From Caulobacter mirabilis (GTDB lineage: Bacteria; Pseudomonadota; Alphaproteobacteria; Caulobacterales; Caulobacteraceae): a stretch of 64,000 bases of DNA. The stretch spans positions 2,728,001 to 2,792,000 of the forward strand of contig NZ_CP024201.1 of the NCBI RefSeq assembly GCF_002749615.1, in the 5' to 3' direction. The notes beneath the pieces are model-generated. The model was given only the letters and a program-made list of their open reading frames with translations, was not told the DNA's origin and made no database searches. The translations under genes were made by a program, and so were the position numbers. Shown piece after piece: positions 39,692 to 50,060 of the stretch (its first letter is position 1; each line of letters begins with the position of its first letter).

Positions 39692-41062
39692 ATGCGAAAG
39701 GTCCGGCGTCAGGCGTGGTCGAGCCGCGCGTTCACCCAGACCGGCCGCGCCATGAACCCGTTCCACCACCTGCTCGCCAACAACCTGGTCGCCAACATCA
39801 CCAACTACACGGTGTGGTTCGCGGTGACCTTCTGGGTCTACCTGGAGACCAAGTCGGTCTTCGCGACCGGCATGATCGCCGGCATCTACCTGGTCCTGAC
39901 CGCCGCCTTCGCCATCTGGTTCGGCAGCCTGGTCGACCATCACCGCAAGAAGGTGGTGATGCTGGGCTCCAGCGTCGCCTCCCTGGCCTTCTACGTCGCC
40001 TCGTTCGGGGTGCTGCTGGCCACGCCCGAGCCCCGCTTCCGGGACGTGGCGGGCTTCGAGTTGTGGCTGTTCGTGGGCCTGGTGATGTTCGGGGTGATCG
40101 CCGGCAACATCCGCAGCATCGCCCTGCCGACCCTGGTCACCCTGCTGATTCCGGAGGATCGGCGCGACAAGGCCAACGGCCTGGTCGGCATGGTCACCGG
40201 CATCGGCTTCCTGACCACCTCGGTGATCAGCGGCCTGCTCGTCGCGCGCGGCGGCATGCACTACACGCTGATCTTCGCCCTCGCCCTGACGGTCGTCGCC
40301 TATCTGCATCTGTTCTTCGTGCGCGTGGACGAACCCAGGGCTGAACCGCATCCAGACGCTCCGCCCGAAGCGAAGCGCGTCGATCTCGCCGGCACCATCC
40401 GCGTGATCTCGGGCGTGCCGGGACTCTTCGCGCTGATCCTGTTCGCGACCTTCAACAACCTGCTGGGCGGCGTCTTCATGGCGCTGATGGACGCCTACGG
40501 CCTGTCGCTGATGAAGGTGGAGGCCTGGGGCCTGCTGTGGGCCTTCGTCTCCTGCGCCTTCATCCTGTCCGGCCTGGTGATCGCCAGGACCGGCCTCGGC
40601 GCCAAGCCGCTGCGCACCCTGATGCTGGCCAACCTTGTCGTCTGGGCGGTGGCCGCCGTGTTCACGGTGCAGTCCTCGATCGTCCTGCTGACGGTCGGCT
40701 GTTTCATCTGGCTGTTCCTGGGTCCCTACGCCGAGGCCGCCGAACAGACCACGCTGCAGAAGGTGGTGCCGGTCGAGCGTCAGGGCCGGGTCTTCGGCTT
40801 CGCCCAGTCGGTGGAACAGGCGGCCTCGCCGGCCACCGCCTTCCTGATCGGCCCGCTGACCCAGTTCTTCTTCATCCCGCTGATGACCGACGGCGCCGGC
40901 GCGGACGCCATCGGCGACTGGTTCGGCCGCGGCCCCGACCGCGGCATCGCCCTGGTCTTCACCCTGGCCGGCGCCTTCGGGGTCATCCTGACGATCCTGG
41001 CGATGAACTCGAAATACTATCGGCAGCTCTCGGCCGCCTACGCCAAGCCCGCCGAGGCCTAG
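39692..41062 (+). CDS. MFS transporter
   Basis: 456 aa if started at ATG 39692 (MRKVRRQAW); ATG 39752 (MNPFHHLLANNLVAN) is also plausible, and a frame from 39641 is longer still. About 12 membrane helices are predicted, with an MFS-like loop WFGSLVDHHRKKVVMLG after helix 2 and NGLVGMVTGIGFLTTSVISG in the middle. The general pattern resembles enterobactin-exporter-like MFS proteins (TMS5 group). The substrate cannot be assigned. The 200 bases before it contain only weak inverted arms TTCAT/ATGAA (39601-39620). Its stop shares CTAG (41059-41062) with the convergent ScfR-like gene. Confidence 0.85.
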   Translation: MRKVRRQAWSSRAFTQTGRAMNPFHHLLANNLVANITNYTVWFAVTFWVYLETKSVFATGMIAGIYLVLTAAFAIWFGSLVDHHRKKVVMLGSSVASLAFYVASFGVLLATPEPRFRDVAGFELWLFVGLVMFGVIAGNIRSIALPTLVTLLIPEDRRDKANGLVGMVTGIGFLTTSVISGLLVARGGMHYTLIFALALTVVAYLHLFFVRVDEPRAEPHPDAPPEAKRVDLAGTIRVISGVPGLFALILFATFNNLLGGVFMALMDAYGLSLMKVEAWGLLWAFVSCAFILSGLVIARTGLGAKPLRTLMLANLVVWAVAAVFTVQSSIVLLTVGCFIWLFLGPYAEAAEQTTLQKVVPVERQGRVFGFAQSVEQAASPATAFLIGPLTQFFFIPLMTDGAGADAIGDWFGRGPDRGIALVFTLAGAFGVILTILAMNSKYYRQLSAAYAKPAEA

Positions 41063-42477
41063 GCCCCGAACGGGAACGAGGTGACGCTCTTGACCGTCTC
41101 CTCGACCCGGGCCGGACGGTTGACGGGCGCCGCGGCCCGCTGGGCGCAGAGATGCCGCTCGCAGATCCGGCAGGCCGGCCCGACTTCCGTCACCGCCGGG
41201 TCGTTCATGTCGAGCCCCTTGGCGTTCATCAGCCGGGCGGCATGCTTCAGCTCACAACCCAAACTGATGACCAGCTCGTCTTCCAGGCCCGCCAGCAGCC
41301 CCGCCACGCGGCGAACCGTCCTCGACAGGGTGAAGTAGCGTACGCCGTCGGGCGTCTCGATGACCTGGGTGATGATCCGGCCCGGGGTCTTGAAGGCGTC
41401 GTGGATGTTCCAGCGCGGACAGGTGCCGCCGAAGCGCGAGAACGGGAACGGCCCGTTCGAATAGCGCTTGGACACGTTCCCCGCCGCGTCGACCCGCACC
41501 ATGAAGAAGGGGATCCCCCGCTCGCCGGGGCGCGCCAGGGTCGTCATCCGCTGCGCCGCCTGTTCGAACGACACCCCGAACCGCGGCCGAACCATCTCGA
41601 TGTCGTAGCCGGTGGTCTCCAGCGCCGACAGGAAGTCGTCGTAGGGCATCATGATCGCGGCGGCGACGTAGTTGCCCAGGAAGACCTTGAGCTGCTGACG
41701 CGCGGCCGCGTCCGGCGGGCTGAAGCGGTCGGCGGCGGCGCTCAGCTTCTCGCCGACCTCCAGCAGGGCCAGCTGATAGGCCATGGCGAAGGTTCGGCTC
41801 GCCGGCGCCAGGCTCTCGGCCAGCAGCAGCTGTTTGCGGTGGTGGTCGAAGCGACGCAACGCCCCACCCATCAGATCGCTGGGCATGACCCGCGTGCGGA
41901 CGCCGAAGCCGGACTGCAGGCGGTCTCTCAACGCCGGCGCCGCGTCCCGGGTGTCGGCGCGGAGGCGGCGCTGGATATCGGTCGCCAGGTCCTCGAGGTC
42001 GGCGAAGTGATTGCGCTGGGTGGCCACCAGGTCGCGGACCCAGTCGGTCGGCTCCAGCACCGCGCCGCCCCCGTCCCGTCCCTCGAAGGCCCCCAGGTCG
42101 ATCAGCGCCCCACGGTCGAGGTAGGCGCGGTACAGCCGCACGAAGGCCTCGGCCATCCCTGGCGCGCCGTCGGCGACCTCGGCGATCTCGTGCCGGCTGA
42201 TCGACAGGTCGGCGAACATCTTGTCGGCCAGCACCTCGTCCAGGCCCGCGCCGCCGCCCGACTCGTCGGTCGACAGACTGCGCAGATCAAGGTCGTAGGC
42301 TTCCGCGAGACGCAGCAGCACCTGCACCGTGACCGGCCGCTGGTTGCGCTCCAACAGGTTCAGATAGCTCGGCGAGACCTTCAGCTCCTCGGCCATCGCG
42401 GCCTGGGTGACGCCGAGGTCGCGACGCAGGCGCTTGAGGCGCCCGCCGAGGAACAGCTTCTTGTCCGATCCAGCCAT
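41059..42477 (-). CDS. ScfR/RamB-like short-chain fatty acyl regulator
   Basis: 472 aa. N-terminal XRE helix-turn-helix (RLKRLRRDLGVTQAAMAEEL...SPSYLNLLERNQRPVTV). The middle is an ImmA/IrrE-like domain with a degenerate SRHEIAEVADG and a later LAESLAPASRTFAMAYQLALLE. The C-terminal ScfRs domain carries conserved cysteines (LGCELKHA and CRICERHLC). Such proteins sense acyl-CoA status and control acetate, propionate and glyoxylate genes. It is divergent from aceA, which supports this role. Three GTCAC repeats in the shared promoter are candidate binding sites. Confidence 0.9.
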   Translation of the reverse strand: MAGSDKKLFLGGRLKRLRRDLGVTQAAMAEELKVSPSYLNLLERNQRPVTVQVLLRLAEAYDLDLRSLSTDESGGGAGLDEVLADKMFADLSISRHEIAEVADGAPGMAEAFVRLYRAYLDRGALIDLGAFEGRDGGGAVLEPTDWVRDLVATQRNHFADLEDLATDIQRRLRADTRDAAPALRDRLQSGFGVRTRVMPSDLMGGALRRFDHHRKQLLLAESLAPASRTFAMAYQLALLEVGEKLSAAADRFSPPDAAARQQLKVFLGNYVAAAIMMPYDDFLSALETTGYDIEMVRPRFGVSFEQAAQRMTTLARPGERGIPFFMVRVDAAGNVSKRYSNGPFPFSRFGGTCPRWNIHDAFKTPGRIITQVIETPDGVRYFTLSRTVRRVAGLLAGLEDELVISLGCELKHAARLMNAKGLDMNDPAVTEVGPACRICERHLCAQRAAAPVNRPARVEETVKSVTSFPFGA

Positions 42478-42485
42478 TCCGTATT

Positions 42486-42529
42486 TTTGTCACAACTTTA
42501 CAGAAGTCACAATGTCAATGAGTGACAAA
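42486..42529. promoter_or_regulatory. scfR/aceA intergenic operator candidate
   Basis: TTTGTCAC (42486-42493) and GTGACAAA (42522-42529) form a perfect 8-base inverted repeat. Another AGTCACA (42505-42511) lies between them. The site begins nine bases upstream of the scfR-like start and lies 85-128 bases before aceA, so it could serve autoregulation and control of the glyoxylate genes. Binding by the ScfR-like protein is inferred. Confidence 0.55.
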
Positions 42530-42613
42530 TCGCCTTCAATAGGTTCGCCTCGCCGGGGCGGTCGCCGTTAGCTCGTCCGGGACAGACACACGCCTATCCA
42601 GGACCCGAGGCCC

Positions 42614-44230
42614 ATGACGCGCAAGACCTACGCCCAGCTCCGCGAAGAGACCCTCCGCCGCTATCCGGACGGCGCCACGCCGGGCGGCGTGACGGTCGAT
42701 GACATCGTCCAGCTGAAGATCCAGAACACCTACAACACCCACCTGGACATCGCCCGCGACATGGCCGGCGTCATGCGCGCCGACATGGCCGCCTACGACG
42801 CCGACAGCAGCAAGTTCACCCAGTCGCTGGGCTGCTGGTCAGGCTTCCACGCCCAGCAGATGATCAAGTCGGTCAAGCGCCTGCGCGGCACGACCAAGGG
42901 CGCCTATGTCTATCTGTCGGGCTGGATGGTCGCCGGCCTGCGCAACACCTGGGGGCACCTGCCCGACCAGTCGATGCATGAAAAGACCGCGGTGGTCGAC
43001 CTGATCGAAGAGATCTACGTCTCGCTGCGCCAGGCTGACGAAGTCGCGCTGAACGACCTGTTCAAGACCCTGCGCGACGCCCGCAAGGCCGGCGACCAGG
43101 TCGCCGAACAGGCCGCCATCAAGGCGATCGACAGCTTCGAGACCCACGTCGTTCCGATCATCGCCGACATCGACGCCGGCTTCGGCAACGAGAACGCGAC
43201 CTACCTGCTGGCCAAGGAAATGATCAAGGCCGGCGCCTGCTGCCTGCAGATCGAGAACCAGGTCTCCGACGCCAAGCAATGCGGCCACCAGGACGGCAAG
43301 GTCACGGTGCCCCGGGAAGACTTCATCGAGAAGCTGCGCGCCTGCCGCCTGGCCTTCGAAGAGCTGGGCGTGGATGAAGGCGTCATCGTCGCCCGGACTG
43401 ACAGCCTCGGCGCCGGCCTGACCCAGAAGATCCCGGTCAGCCAGCAGCCAGGCGACCTGGCTTCGGACTACATCAAGTGGCTGAAGACCGAGGCCATCAC
43501 GGCCGAGAACCCGATCCAGGACGGCGAAGTCGCGCTGTACCGCGACGGCGGCTTCGTGAAGCCGGTGCGCATGCCCAACGGCCTGTTCGCCTTCCAGGAC
43601 GGCACCGGCCGGGCCCGCGTCATCGAGGACTGCATCTCCTCCCTGACCCAGGGCGGCGCCGACCTGCTGTGGATCGAGACCGACACCCCGAACGTCGACG
43701 AGATCGCCTCGATGGTCGCCGAAGTCCGCAAGGCCGTTCCGAACGCCAAGCTGACCTACAACAACTCGCCGTCGTTCAACTGGACCCTGAACCTGCGCAA
43801 GCAGGTCCGCGACCAGTGGATCGCCGAGGGCAAGATCGCCGCCGACGCCTATCCGGAAGGCAACGCCCTGATGTCGGCCGACTTCGACGACACCGACCTG
43901 GGCCGCGAGGCCGACGAGCGCCTGGCCCGCTTCCAGGTCGACATTTCGGCCCGCGCCGGGGTGTTCCACAACCTGATCACCCTGCCGACCTTCCACCTGA
44001 CGGCCAAGAGCGTCGACGAACTGTCGCGCGGCTACTTCGGCCAGGACCGCATGAAGGCCTACGTCAACACGGTGCAGCGCGAGGAAATCCGCCGCGGGGT
44101 CTCTGCGGTGAAGCACCAGCACGAAGTCGGCTCCGACCTCGGCGACACCTTCAAGGAGATGGTCGCCGGCGAACGCGCCCTGAAGGCCGGCGGTCACGCC
44201 AACACCATGAACCAGTTCGCCGCCGAGTAG
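42614..44230 (+). CDS. aceA: Isocitrate lyase
   Basis: 538 aa, cytoplasmic; cleaves isocitrate into glyoxylate and succinate, the first step of the glyoxylate shunt. The catalytic loop is SDAKQCGHQDGKV, with Cys as the general acid/base; Gln replaces the second Lys of the usual KKCGH, as in the longer Pseudomonas-type isocitrate lyases. Other motifs: PIIADIDAGFGN, IVARTDSLGA and LTYNNSPSFNW. The length of about 530 also fits that subfamily. It is followed by a small unknown gene and malate synthase. Regulation by the divergent ScfR-like protein is likely. Confidence 0.97.
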   Translation: MTRKTYAQLREETLRRYPDGATPGGVTVDDIVQLKIQNTYNTHLDIARDMAGVMRADMAAYDADSSKFTQSLGCWSGFHAQQMIKSVKRLRGTTKGAYVYLSGWMVAGLRNTWGHLPDQSMHEKTAVVDLIEEIYVSLRQADEVALNDLFKTLRDARKAGDQVAEQAAIKAIDSFETHVVPIIADIDAGFGNENATYLLAKEMIKAGACCLQIENQVSDAKQCGHQDGKVTVPREDFIEKLRACRLAFEELGVDEGVIVARTDSLGAGLTQKIPVSQQPGDLASDYIKWLKTEAITAENPIQDGEVALYRDGGFVKPVRMPNGLFAFQDGTGRARVIEDCISSLTQGGADLLWIETDTPNVDEIASMVAEVRKAVPNAKLTYNNSPSFNWTLNLRKQVRDQWIAEGKIAADAYPEGNALMSADFDDTDLGREADERLARFQVDISARAGVFHNLITLPTFHLTAKSVDELSRGYFGQDRMKAYVNTVQREEIRRGVSAVKHQHEVGSDLGDTFKEMVAGERALKAGGHANTMNQFAAE

Positions 44231-44253
44231 GCGGAGACGACCAAAACGCCGAC

Positions 44254-44277
44254 GGGGCGGACAGACCCATCCGCCCC
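44254..44277 (+). other. Hairpin between aceA and the small gene
   Basis: Perfect 8-bp stem GGGGCGGA (44254-44261) / TCCGCCCC (44270-44277), 8-base loop, no T tract. It may protect the aceA message or cause partial termination. Confidence 0.5.
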
Positions 44278-44315
44278 GGATCGGCAACACCTAGAGCAGA
44301 GCGAGGAACCACCCG

Positions 44316-44555
44316 ATGTCCAAGCCGCAATTCACCCCCGCCGCCATGCCCGACACCGATGGCCGCGACCGCGCCATCCAGCGCTTGGCGGAAGCCTCCC
44401 ACCGCCTTAACGAGGCGGTGCAGAAGGCGATCGCCGCCGGCTACTCCGTCGAGCTGGTGCGCGCCTCGCGTCACCATGACGGCGCCGGCAACTGGGGAGA
44501 CCAGATCATCCCCACGGTCCGGGATCCCAAGCTGGCCGACAGCACGGGCGCCTAG
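44316..44555 (+). CDS. Small hypothetical protein in glyoxylate operon
   Basis: 79 aa, soluble. MSKPQFTPAAMPDTDGRDRA is followed by a helical section RLNEAVQKAIAAGYSVELVRAS and a polar tail GNWGDQIIPTVRDPKLA. GAGCGAGGAA precedes the ATG. No family is recognised. It sits between aceA and aceB on the same strand, with a strong hairpin on each side, which suggests a role linked to the glyoxylate shunt or its control. The helix-beta pattern could be a small regulatory or stability factor, but this is not shown by sequence. Confidence 0.7.
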   Translation: MSKPQFTPAAMPDTDGRDRAIQRLAEASHRLNEAVQKAIAAGYSVELVRASRHHDGAGNWGDQIIPTVRDPKLADSTGA

Positions 44556-44573
44556 CCTTCACGACGACCAGAC

Positions 44574-44601
44574 GTCCCGGCGCGCGCCGTCGCGCCGGGA
44601 C
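44574..44601 (+). other. Strong hairpin between the small gene and aceB
   Basis: Perfect 11-bp stem GTCCCGGCGCG (44574-44584) / CGCGCCGGGAC (44591-44601) with a 6-base loop, no T tract, 38 bases before the aceB start. Confidence 0.6.
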
Positions 44602-44639
44602 GATGCTCGACCAAACCAGTTTCGCGTCAGGATTTCGCA

Positions 44640-46223
<1,584 letters not shown>

Positions 46224-46230
46224 CCGCCCT

Positions 46231-46250
46231 CCCCGCGCTCTGGCGCGGGG
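46231..46250 (+). terminator. Hairpin after aceB
   Basis: Perfect 7-bp stem CCCCGCG / CGCGGGG with loop CTCTGG, eight bases after the aceB stop. No T tract follows, so termination is only presumed. Confidence 0.45.
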
Positions 46251-46273
46251 CCCGCGGCTCAGAAAATTGTCCG

Positions 46274-46301
46274 CCCGCAATTGATCCAAGTTGATTGCGG
46301 G
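46274..46301. promoter_or_regulatory. Inverted repeat upstream of the DeoR-type gene
   Basis: CCCGCAAT (46274-46281) and ATTGCGGG (46294-46301) are perfect inverted 8-mers separated by 12 bases, 52 bases before the DeoR-type start. The form fits an operator for autoregulation or a second hairpin terminator. Confidence 0.45.
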
Positions 46302-46352
46302 TGGTTCTGAACGGCCTGAAATAGGCGCCCGGATCGACGACCGAGGGCCGCC

Positions 46353-47135
46353 ATGCACGCCGCTGAACGCGAGCAACTGATCCTGCGCCTGGTGCACGAG
46401 CGCGGCTTCATCGGCGTGCGGGAGCTCGATCACCGCGTCGACGCCTCCCCCGCCACCCTGCGCCGCGATCTTGAGCGACTGGAGACCGAAGGCCGCCTCA
46501 TTCGCGTTCGCGGCGGCGCCCGGTTGACGGAGGCAGAAGAGGCCGCTGCCTCGGAGGGCCGCGCCGCGACGCCCGTTCACGGCAACATCGGCCGACGGGT
46601 CGCGCAAAAGACCGCCATCGGGCGGGTCGCCGCGGCGCTGTGCAGTCCGGGAGAAGCCGTGGTCATCGACGGCGGCTCGACCACCCTGCAGATGTGCCCG
46701 CACCTGGCGCCGCTGGGCCTGCAGGTGCTGACGAACTCCCTGCATGTGGTCAATGCGCTGCTGCCCCAGCCCAACACGCGCATCACCCTGCCCGGCGGCC
46801 AGGTATTCCGTGAACAGAGCATCGTCCTCAGCGCCTTCGAGGAGGACGGCGCGGGGCGCTTCCATGGCGCCCGGGTATTCATCGGCGCCCAGGCCGTGGG
46901 TCAGCGCGGGGTGATGCAGAACGACGTCCTGCTGATCCAGTCGAAGCGGCGACTGCTCCAACGCGCCGACGAAATCGTGCTGCTGGTCGACAGCAGCAAG
47001 TTCGCCGCCCCGGCGGGCCAGGTCCTCTGCCCGCTGGAGCAGGTCGGCATCCTGGTCACCGATGACGGCGTCTCGGACGCCTCGGCCCAGGCGGTCGAAC
47101 GGGCGGGCGTCAAATTGATCGTGACGCCCGCCTGA
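46353..47135 (+). CDS. DeoR/GlpR-family transcriptional regulator
   Basis: 260 aa. The N-terminal DeoR HTH reads REQLILRLVHERGFIGVRELDHRVDASPATLRRDLERLETEGRLIRVRGGA in general form. The effector domain (about 80-255) is the DeoR C-terminal sensor with VVIDGGSTTLQMCPHL, LTNSLHVVNALL and LLVDSSKFA. Members bind phosphorylated sugars or glycerol-3-phosphate. No sugar genes are adjacent; it follows aceB after 129 bases and could regulate a distant locus or the glyoxylate genes. Confidence 0.92.
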   Translation: MHAAEREQLILRLVHERGFIGVRELDHRVDASPATLRRDLERLETEGRLIRVRGGARLTEAEEAAASEGRAATPVHGNIGRRVAQKTAIGRVAAALCSPGEAVVIDGGSTTLQMCPHLAPLGLQVLTNSLHVVNALLPQPNTRITLPGGQVFREQSIVLSAFEEDGAGRFHGARVFIGAQAVGQRGVMQNDVLLIQSKRRLLQRADEIVLLVDSSKFAAPAGQVLCPLEQVGILVTDDGVSDASAQAVERAGVKLIVTPA

Positions 47136-47141
47136 TCTTGA

Positions 47142-47954
47142 TCACGGCTTGGGCGGCGCGGCCTTCAGAGCGGCGGCCAGCTTGGCGCATTCGCTCGACG
47201 GCGCCGCGCCGGCCAGCTCCGCCTTGGCGCAGGCCAGGTCCGTCCTGAAGGCCGGCGAAGCGGCCAGACGCGACACCACCGTGGTCGCGACCAGGCGGCC
47301 GGCCTCGATATCGCTCGGGAAGTGCATCCCGCAGATGATCCGGCTTTCGCCGTACTGCCGGCCGCGCTCCAGGATGGCTCCGGCCTTCTCCGGCGCGGCC
47401 TGGGCCAGCATCAGCGCCGTCGCCCAACCGTAGGCCGAATGGCCCGACGGATAGGAGGTGCGCTTGGCCGCGTCCGGATCGGGCGCCGGGGCCGAACCCT
47501 TGCCGCAGACCCGCGACAGCTGCAGCCGCTGGTAGGGCCGCGCGCGCTTGTAGACGTCCTTGGCGTCGAAGACCGGCCGGCCGACCTGGCGCATGACCCG
47601 GTTCAGCATGTTGACCGTGATCGGAGCCCGATCCCGCGTCAGCGGCGCGCCGACGACCTCGGCGAAGCGGTCGTACAGCCAGTCGGCGTCGTCCCCGGCG
47701 ATCTTCCAGCGGGCCGCGTCCGTCGCCGCCTGCCGCCGCATGACGGCCGCCACGTCGTCGGCGTCCTCCGGCGATCCCTCGACCGGCGGCGGGGCCAGGA
47801 CGGGCTGGGCGATGACCGCCGGGTCGACGTAGGGTTTGACGTCCTTGTGGCTGACCGCGGGGCTCTCCCATTCCGGAGACGCGGCCAGGCCGGCCGTCGG
47901 CAGAGCCAGGCCGGCGCAGGCGGCCGTCAGCAACAGGATACGGGTCTTGCTCAT
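47142..47954 (-). CDS. Class A nonspecific acid phosphatase (PhoN/PAP2 family)
   Basis: 270 aa. Signal peptide of about 24 residues (MSKTRILLLTAACAGLALPTAG). The three PAP2 phosphatase motifs are intact: KRARPYQRLQL (K-x6-RP type), YPSGHSAYGWA and GESRIICGMHFPSDIEAGR, with the catalytic His residues in the second and third. The exported enzyme removes phosphate from organic phosphomonoesters in the periplasm. It overlaps the preceding S9 peptidase gene by 4 bases (47951-47954), so the two are co-translated. Confidence 0.93.
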   Translation of the reverse strand: MSKTRILLLTAACAGLALPTAGLAASPEWESPAVSHKDVKPYVDPAVIAQPVLAPPPVEGSPEDADDVAAVMRRQAATDAARWKIAGDDADWLYDRFAEVVGAPLTRDRAPITVNMLNRVMRQVGRPVFDAKDVYKRARPYQRLQLSRVCGKGSAPAPDPDAAKRTSYPSGHSAYGWATALMLAQAAPEKAGAILERGRQYGESRIICGMHFPSDIEAGRLVATTVVSRLAASPAFRTDLACAKAELAGAAPSSECAKLAAALKAAPPKP

Positions 47955-50008
47955 TGGACGGCCTCTTCGGTTTGGGCGGTCGACACATCGTCGTCCCGGT
48001 CGTCTTCGTCCCCGGCGCGCGCCGGCGCCCTACTCCAGGCGTAGGGGCGACCCAGGACCCGCTCGGCGAACCAGCCCATGGTCACGTTGATCTGAAACAG
48101 CCGATGGCGGAGTTCGGTGAAGTTGTGCGGCTCGCGCGGGGCCAGATAGAGCTCCGTCTCGACGCCCAGCGCCTTGAGCGAGCGATAGAGCATGATCGAC
48201 TGGCTGGCGGGCACCCGCTCGTCCCGCTCGCCGGCCAGGATCAACACCGGCGTCTTCACCCTGTCCAGGGCGCTCAGGGGCGAGTTGTCGACATAGAGGT
48301 CGCGTCGCGCGGTCGAGCCATAGGGCGGCGTCTCGAACCATTCGACCCGCTGCCAGCGGGTGTCGGAGGTCAGGTACATCGACGGCCAGTCGACGGCCCC
48401 GGCGCCGGACGCCGCGGCCTTGAAGCGGTTCGTGACGGTAACCAGGCGGTTGGTGATATGGCCGCCGGCGCTCCAGCCCATCACACCCAGCCGGTCCGGG
48501 TTTGCCAGGCCTTGCGCGACCAGGTGGTCGACGCCGGAGAGCACATCCTTGTCGGCGTGGCGGAAATAGCCGCCGTTCATGCCCTGCAGGAAGGCGTCGC
48601 CATAGCCGGTCCCGCCCCGATAGTTGACGCTGAGGGTCATCACCCCTTCGGCGGCCAGCACCGGGTTGAAGCGGCCGTAGCCGAAGATGTTGAACACGTC
48701 GGACGAGCGGGGACCGCCGTGGCTCTGCACCACCAGCGGGTATCGACGGCCCGGCTGGTAGTCGAGCGGATAGGTCACCAACCCCTCCAGCGCCTGGCCG
48801 TCCGGCGCCGTCCAGCGGATCGCCTCCTGCCGAGGCAGCCGGAAGCGCTCGGCCAGGCCGGCATGGACCTGCGTGATCGCCGTTGGCGCGGGACGGGCGG
48901 GGTCGAGGCGGTAGATCTCCGCCGGCGCCGTCGCCGAGGCCTGGAGATAGACCAGCGTCCGGCCGTCCCGGGACAGGCTCATGTCGTCGGCGGAATGGTC
49001 GCCGCGGGCCAGGGGCCGCAGAGCTTCGGTCCGGACGTCGACGGCGAACAGCTCCCGCCGCACGCCGGTGGTGGCCGAGATGTAGATTTCGCGGCCGTCG
49101 GCGGACCATTCGGCGGCTTCGAGCTCGTAACCCAGCCCAGGGGCGATCTCACGGACCGCCCCGTCGGCCAGCGTCATGACGAACAGGTTCGGATTGACGG
49201 TCGCATAGCGGCCGTTCTCGGCCGTCGCCAGGAACAGCAGGCTGCGGCCGTCGGGCGAGAGCCGCGCGCCGCCTTCCATGTAGTCGTTGTCGGTGAGGCG
49301 GCGATCCGCTCCCTCTCCACCTTTGAGCCAGAGCTCGGCCTTGGGATTGTCGTCGTTCAGCTTCGAGGGACTGCGACGATAGAGGAGGCTTCGGCCGTCC
49401 GCCGAGAGATCGAACGCCTCGACGTCGAACTCGCCGCGCGTCACGCGCTCGGTCTTGCCGTCCGCGACGGTCATGCGCCAGAGGTGCCGACGAGCCCGCG
49501 GCGTCTCGAACGGCAGCATGTCGTCCCTATCCTTCAGACGCTTGGCGAGCGGCTTGGGATCCGGGACGTCGGCCAGGAAGTACAGGCTGCGCCCGTCCGG
49601 CGACCAGCGCAGGGCCGACGGCGTCGTCCGACGGAGGCCGACGCGCCTGGGCTCGCCGCCGTCGATCGCGGAGACGTAGATCTGTCGCCGCGCATCGTCG
49701 CGCCGCTTGGCGACGAAGGCGAAGGCGCGGCCGTCTGGCGCCCATTGGACGCCGGAGGCCGGCCCCTCGACCATCCGCTGGGGGGCGCGGCCGTCGATGC
49801 CGATCCGCCAGATATCCTCGCGGACCTCGTTCGCCTTCCAGTCGGCCCGCCCCAACGAGTAGAGCACCGTGCGCCCGTCCGGAGAGACCTGGGGCGCCGA
49901 CACCTTCTCCAGTTCGAGCAGGTCGACCGCGGTCATGGTCCGAGGAGCCGCCTGCGCGGCGCAGGTGAACAGGCTCGCGGCCAGGACCGCAAGGCGTAAG
50001 GGCTTCAT
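47951..50008 (-). CDS. S9-family secreted peptidase (acylaminoacyl/dipeptidyl type)
   Basis: 685 aa. Signal peptide MKPLRLAVLAASLFTCAAQA. An N-terminal beta-propeller (about 30-400) has TolB-like repeats such as VSPDGRTVLYSLG, WSPDGRSLYFLAD and LSPDGRSLLFLAT. The C-terminal hydrolase has VVQSHGGPRSSD, nucleophile GVMGWSAGGHI, Asp in LAGERDERVPASQS and His in REPHNF. It cleaves peptides in the periplasm. It lies downstream of the STN-type TonB receptor with 52 bases between them, suggesting digestion of imported peptides. Confidence 0.93.
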   Translation of the reverse strand: MKPLRLAVLAASLFTCAAQAAPRTMTAVDLLELEKVSAPQVSPDGRTVLYSLGRADWKANEVREDIWRIGIDGRAPQRMVEGPASGVQWAPDGRAFAFVAKRRDDARRQIYVSAIDGGEPRRVGLRRTTPSALRWSPDGRSLYFLADVPDPKPLAKRLKDRDDMLPFETPRARRHLWRMTVADGKTERVTRGEFDVEAFDLSADGRSLLYRRSPSKLNDDNPKAELWLKGGEGADRRLTDNDYMEGGARLSPDGRSLLFLATAENGRYATVNPNLFVMTLADGAVREIAPGLGYELEAAEWSADGREIYISATTGVRRELFAVDVRTEALRPLARGDHSADDMSLSRDGRTLVYLQASATAPAEIYRLDPARPAPTAITQVHAGLAERFRLPRQEAIRWTAPDGQALEGLVTYPLDYQPGRRYPLVVQSHGGPRSSDVFNIFGYGRFNPVLAAEGVMTLSVNYRGGTGYGDAFLQGMNGGYFRHADKDVLSGVDHLVAQGLANPDRLGVMGWSAGGHITNRLVTVTNRFKAAASGAGAVDWPSMYLTSDTRWQRVEWFETPPYGSTARRDLYVDNSPLSALDRVKTPVLILAGERDERVPASQSIMLYRSLKALGVETELYLAPREPHNFTELRHRLFQINVTMGWFAERVLGRPYAWSRAPARAGDEDDRDDDVSTAQTEEAVQ

Positions 50009-50060
50009 CGATACGCTCCAGAAGGTCCGCCGGCGGCCTGTGCGCCGCCGGCGGGTCTCG

